Source: Sphingomonadales bacterium
GTDB taxonomy: Bacteria; Pseudomonadota; Alphaproteobacteria; Sphingomonadales; Sphingomonadaceae
NCBI GenBank assembly: GCA_024636595.1
Contig: JAGXGT010000046.1
Span: forward strand, 1-6,980
Direction of reading: 5' to 3'
Length of the DNA: 6,980 nucleotides
The notes under the pieces are model-generated. The model saw only the letters and a list, made by a program, of their open reading frames with translations. It searched no databases and was not told the DNA's origin. A program made the translations under genes and the position numbers. Of this stretch, positions 6,206-6,980 are shown one piece after another. Positions within the stretch are counted from its first letter, which is position 1. The number at the start of each line of letters is the position of its first letter.

Positions 6206-6373
6206 GATATCCCCATTTTTTATTGCAAAACTGGCCCGAGGTGTAACCTTATATTACCGACGGCTCAAGTCCTACCCACCGTCATTTTGGATAGAATATT
6301 TATCCATCCCTTAATCGGCTCTTTACCGGTTGCCGCTATAAAAATGGTTCATTCTGGGACAATCGGGACAAAA
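6206..6373. promoter_or_regulatory. Divergent intergenic region, promoters for pnt operon and response regulator
   Basis: The 168 bases between divergent starts must hold the promoters of both transcripts. On the plus strand TATAAA (6337-6342) is a plausible -10 with no good -35; it would put transcription start near 6349 and leave a short leader before the ATG at 6374. On the minus strand TTGAGC and TAATATAAG occur but not at standard spacing. An inverted repeat lies at 6288-6306 and four short GG(G/C)ACAA repeats cover the right end. Promoter placement is weakly supported. Confidence 0.35.
6288..6306. repeat. Inverted repeat TGGATA-N7-TATCCA, candidate operator
   Basis: Two perfect 6-base arms separated by the AT-rich 7-mer GAATATT, in the middle of the divergent intergenic region. 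The size and place fit a dimeric regulator site affecting one or both promoters, but short inverted repeats occur by chance in AT-rich DNA and no regulator is identified. Confidence 0.25.
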
Positions 6374-6395
6374 ATGGCACAAAACGGCACAAAAT
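6356..6395 (+). repeat. Four near-tandem GG(G/C)ACAA repeats over the response regulator start
   Basis: Consecutive copies are GGGACAATC, GGGACAAAAAT, GGCACAAAAC and GGCACAAAAT, with spacing of 9, 11 and 10 bases, close to one helical turn. They cover the ribosome binding region and first codons (ATG at 6374). They could bind a protein cooperatively, affect translation, or simply be slippage-prone sequence. Confidence 0.5.
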
Positions 6396-6961
6396 TACTG
6401 CTGCTTATCGACGATGAGCCAGCGCAATGCCGGTTGATTTCGGCACTGGCCTCGCGGGCCGGATTTCGCACGATCTATGCTCGCGACGCGGAAACCGCGA
6501 TTGCGACGCTCGGCACGCAGGACGGCATGATGCTCGACGCGATCATCCTCGACCATTGGGTGCCGGGTTCTGAAGCCACCGAACTGATTATCGAACTGAA
6601 AGCCCGCCGGCCCGCTTTGCCGATTCTGATGCTCACAGCGGTCGGATCGATTGCCGAAGCCGTTGACGCCGTCCGTGCGGGAGCCACAGATTATCTGATC
6701 AAGCCGGTCGCCCCCGAACTGATGCTCAAGGCGCTCGACGCCGCCGTCAAATCGTCCCGGGAAGACGGCGAATTGCGGCCGCTCACCGAAAAAATCTCGG
6801 TGCCGCTCGAATTTGAGGAAATTGTCGGCGCTGCCCCCGCTTTCCGCGCCGCACTGGCCATCGCTGCCAAGGCTGCTCGCGCCCGGGTGCCGGTATTGAT
6901 CGAAGGCGAAGGCGGAGTTGGCAAGGAAGTCATTGCCGATGCCATTCACGCCGCCAGTCCG
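6374..6961 (+). CDS. NtrC-type sigma-54-dependent response regulator, partial (5' part only)
   Basis: The first 196 residues of a two-component activator. Residues 7-125 are a receiver domain with acidic pocket D13/D14/E15 (LIDDE), phosphoacceptor D60 (IILDHWVPG), T88 (MLTAVG) and K110 (DYLIKPV), all in place. After a linker the sigma-54 AAA+ domain begins near 162 (EEIVGAAPAFRAAL) with Walker A GEGGVGKE at 178-185; the usual form is GESGTGKE, so two variable positions differ. The sigma-54 contact loop GAFTGA and DNA-binding region lie outside. I chose the ATG at 6374: GGGA lies 5 bases ahead and it follows the possible -10; another in-frame ATG at 6344 has no ribosome binding site. No partner histidine kinase is visible and the target genes are unknown. 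The reading frame runs on into adapter sequence after residue 196, so any protein ending LSLIHI is false. Confidence 0.88.
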
Positions 6962-6980
6962 CTGTCTCTTATACACATCT
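6962..6980. other. Untrimmed Nextera/Tn5 mosaic-end adapter (artefact)
   Basis: The last 19 bases, CTGTCTCTTATACACATCT, are exactly the reverse complement of the Tn5 mosaic end used in Nextera libraries. An exact match placed flush at the contig end shows library adapter left in the assembly. Reading the minus strand from here gives the well-known artefact prefix MYKRQ. Confidence 0.97.

Noticed and set aside
6395..6976. Minus-strand frame beginning MYKRQ
   Set aside because: Its start comes from the sequencing adapter and the rest is antisense to the response regulator receiver domain.

Overview
The window reads as a fragment of a sphingomonad-like alphaproteobacterial chromosome. The reasons are the three-subunit PntAa/PntAb/PntB transhydrogenase typical of Alphaproteobacteria, a 40-residue aa3-type oxidase subunit IV of the kind seen in this class, and short palindromic repeats of types I associate with sphingomonads. 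The genus is not resolved; a Sphingorhabdus/Parasphingorhabdus-like organism is a guess. Almost everything lies on the minus strand. The last 19 bases are not biological: they match the Nextera/Tn5 mosaic-end adapter exactly, so the genomic sequence ends at about 6961.

Layout, right to left along the main minus-strand direction. At 6374-6961 on the plus strand is the start of an NtrC-type sigma-54 response regulator, cut off by the adapter. A 168-base divergent intergenic region (6206-6373) separates it from a minus-strand cluster. That cluster runs: aa3-type cytochrome c oxidase subunit IV (6083-6205, 40 aa), pntAa (4936-6066), a 303-base spacer made of three copies of a palindromic repeat, pntAb (4336-4632), pntB (2819-4336), and an aspartate/glutamate racemase family gene (2087-2782). 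After a 94-base gap with a neat palindrome come a secreted parallel beta-helix protein (799-1992) and, overlapping it by one base, a secreted diheme c-type cytochrome (1-799, cut by the left edge).

How the genes work together. The pnt genes encode the proton-translocating transhydrogenase, which makes NADPH from NADH using the proton gradient; the oxidase subunit IV ahead of them belongs to the respiratory chain that builds that gradient. The racemase may be a passenger at the operon's end. The beta-helix/diheme cytochrome pair is a recurring two-gene unit (TIGR03805 with TIGR03806, as I recall the families) of unknown function. It is the best candidate for an undescribed periplasmic redox system here.

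The most unusual feature is in pntB. A short palindromic repeat lies in frame inside the start of the gene, and its translation (WIPAFAGMT) forms part of what looks like a signal-peptide hydrophobic core. The start codon is well fixed by a Shine-Dalgarno site and a TAATG overlap. Also notable are a racemase with its second catalytic cysteine replaced by serine and a repeat cluster splitting the pnt operon. No tRNA, rRNA, CRISPR array or transposase gene was seen.
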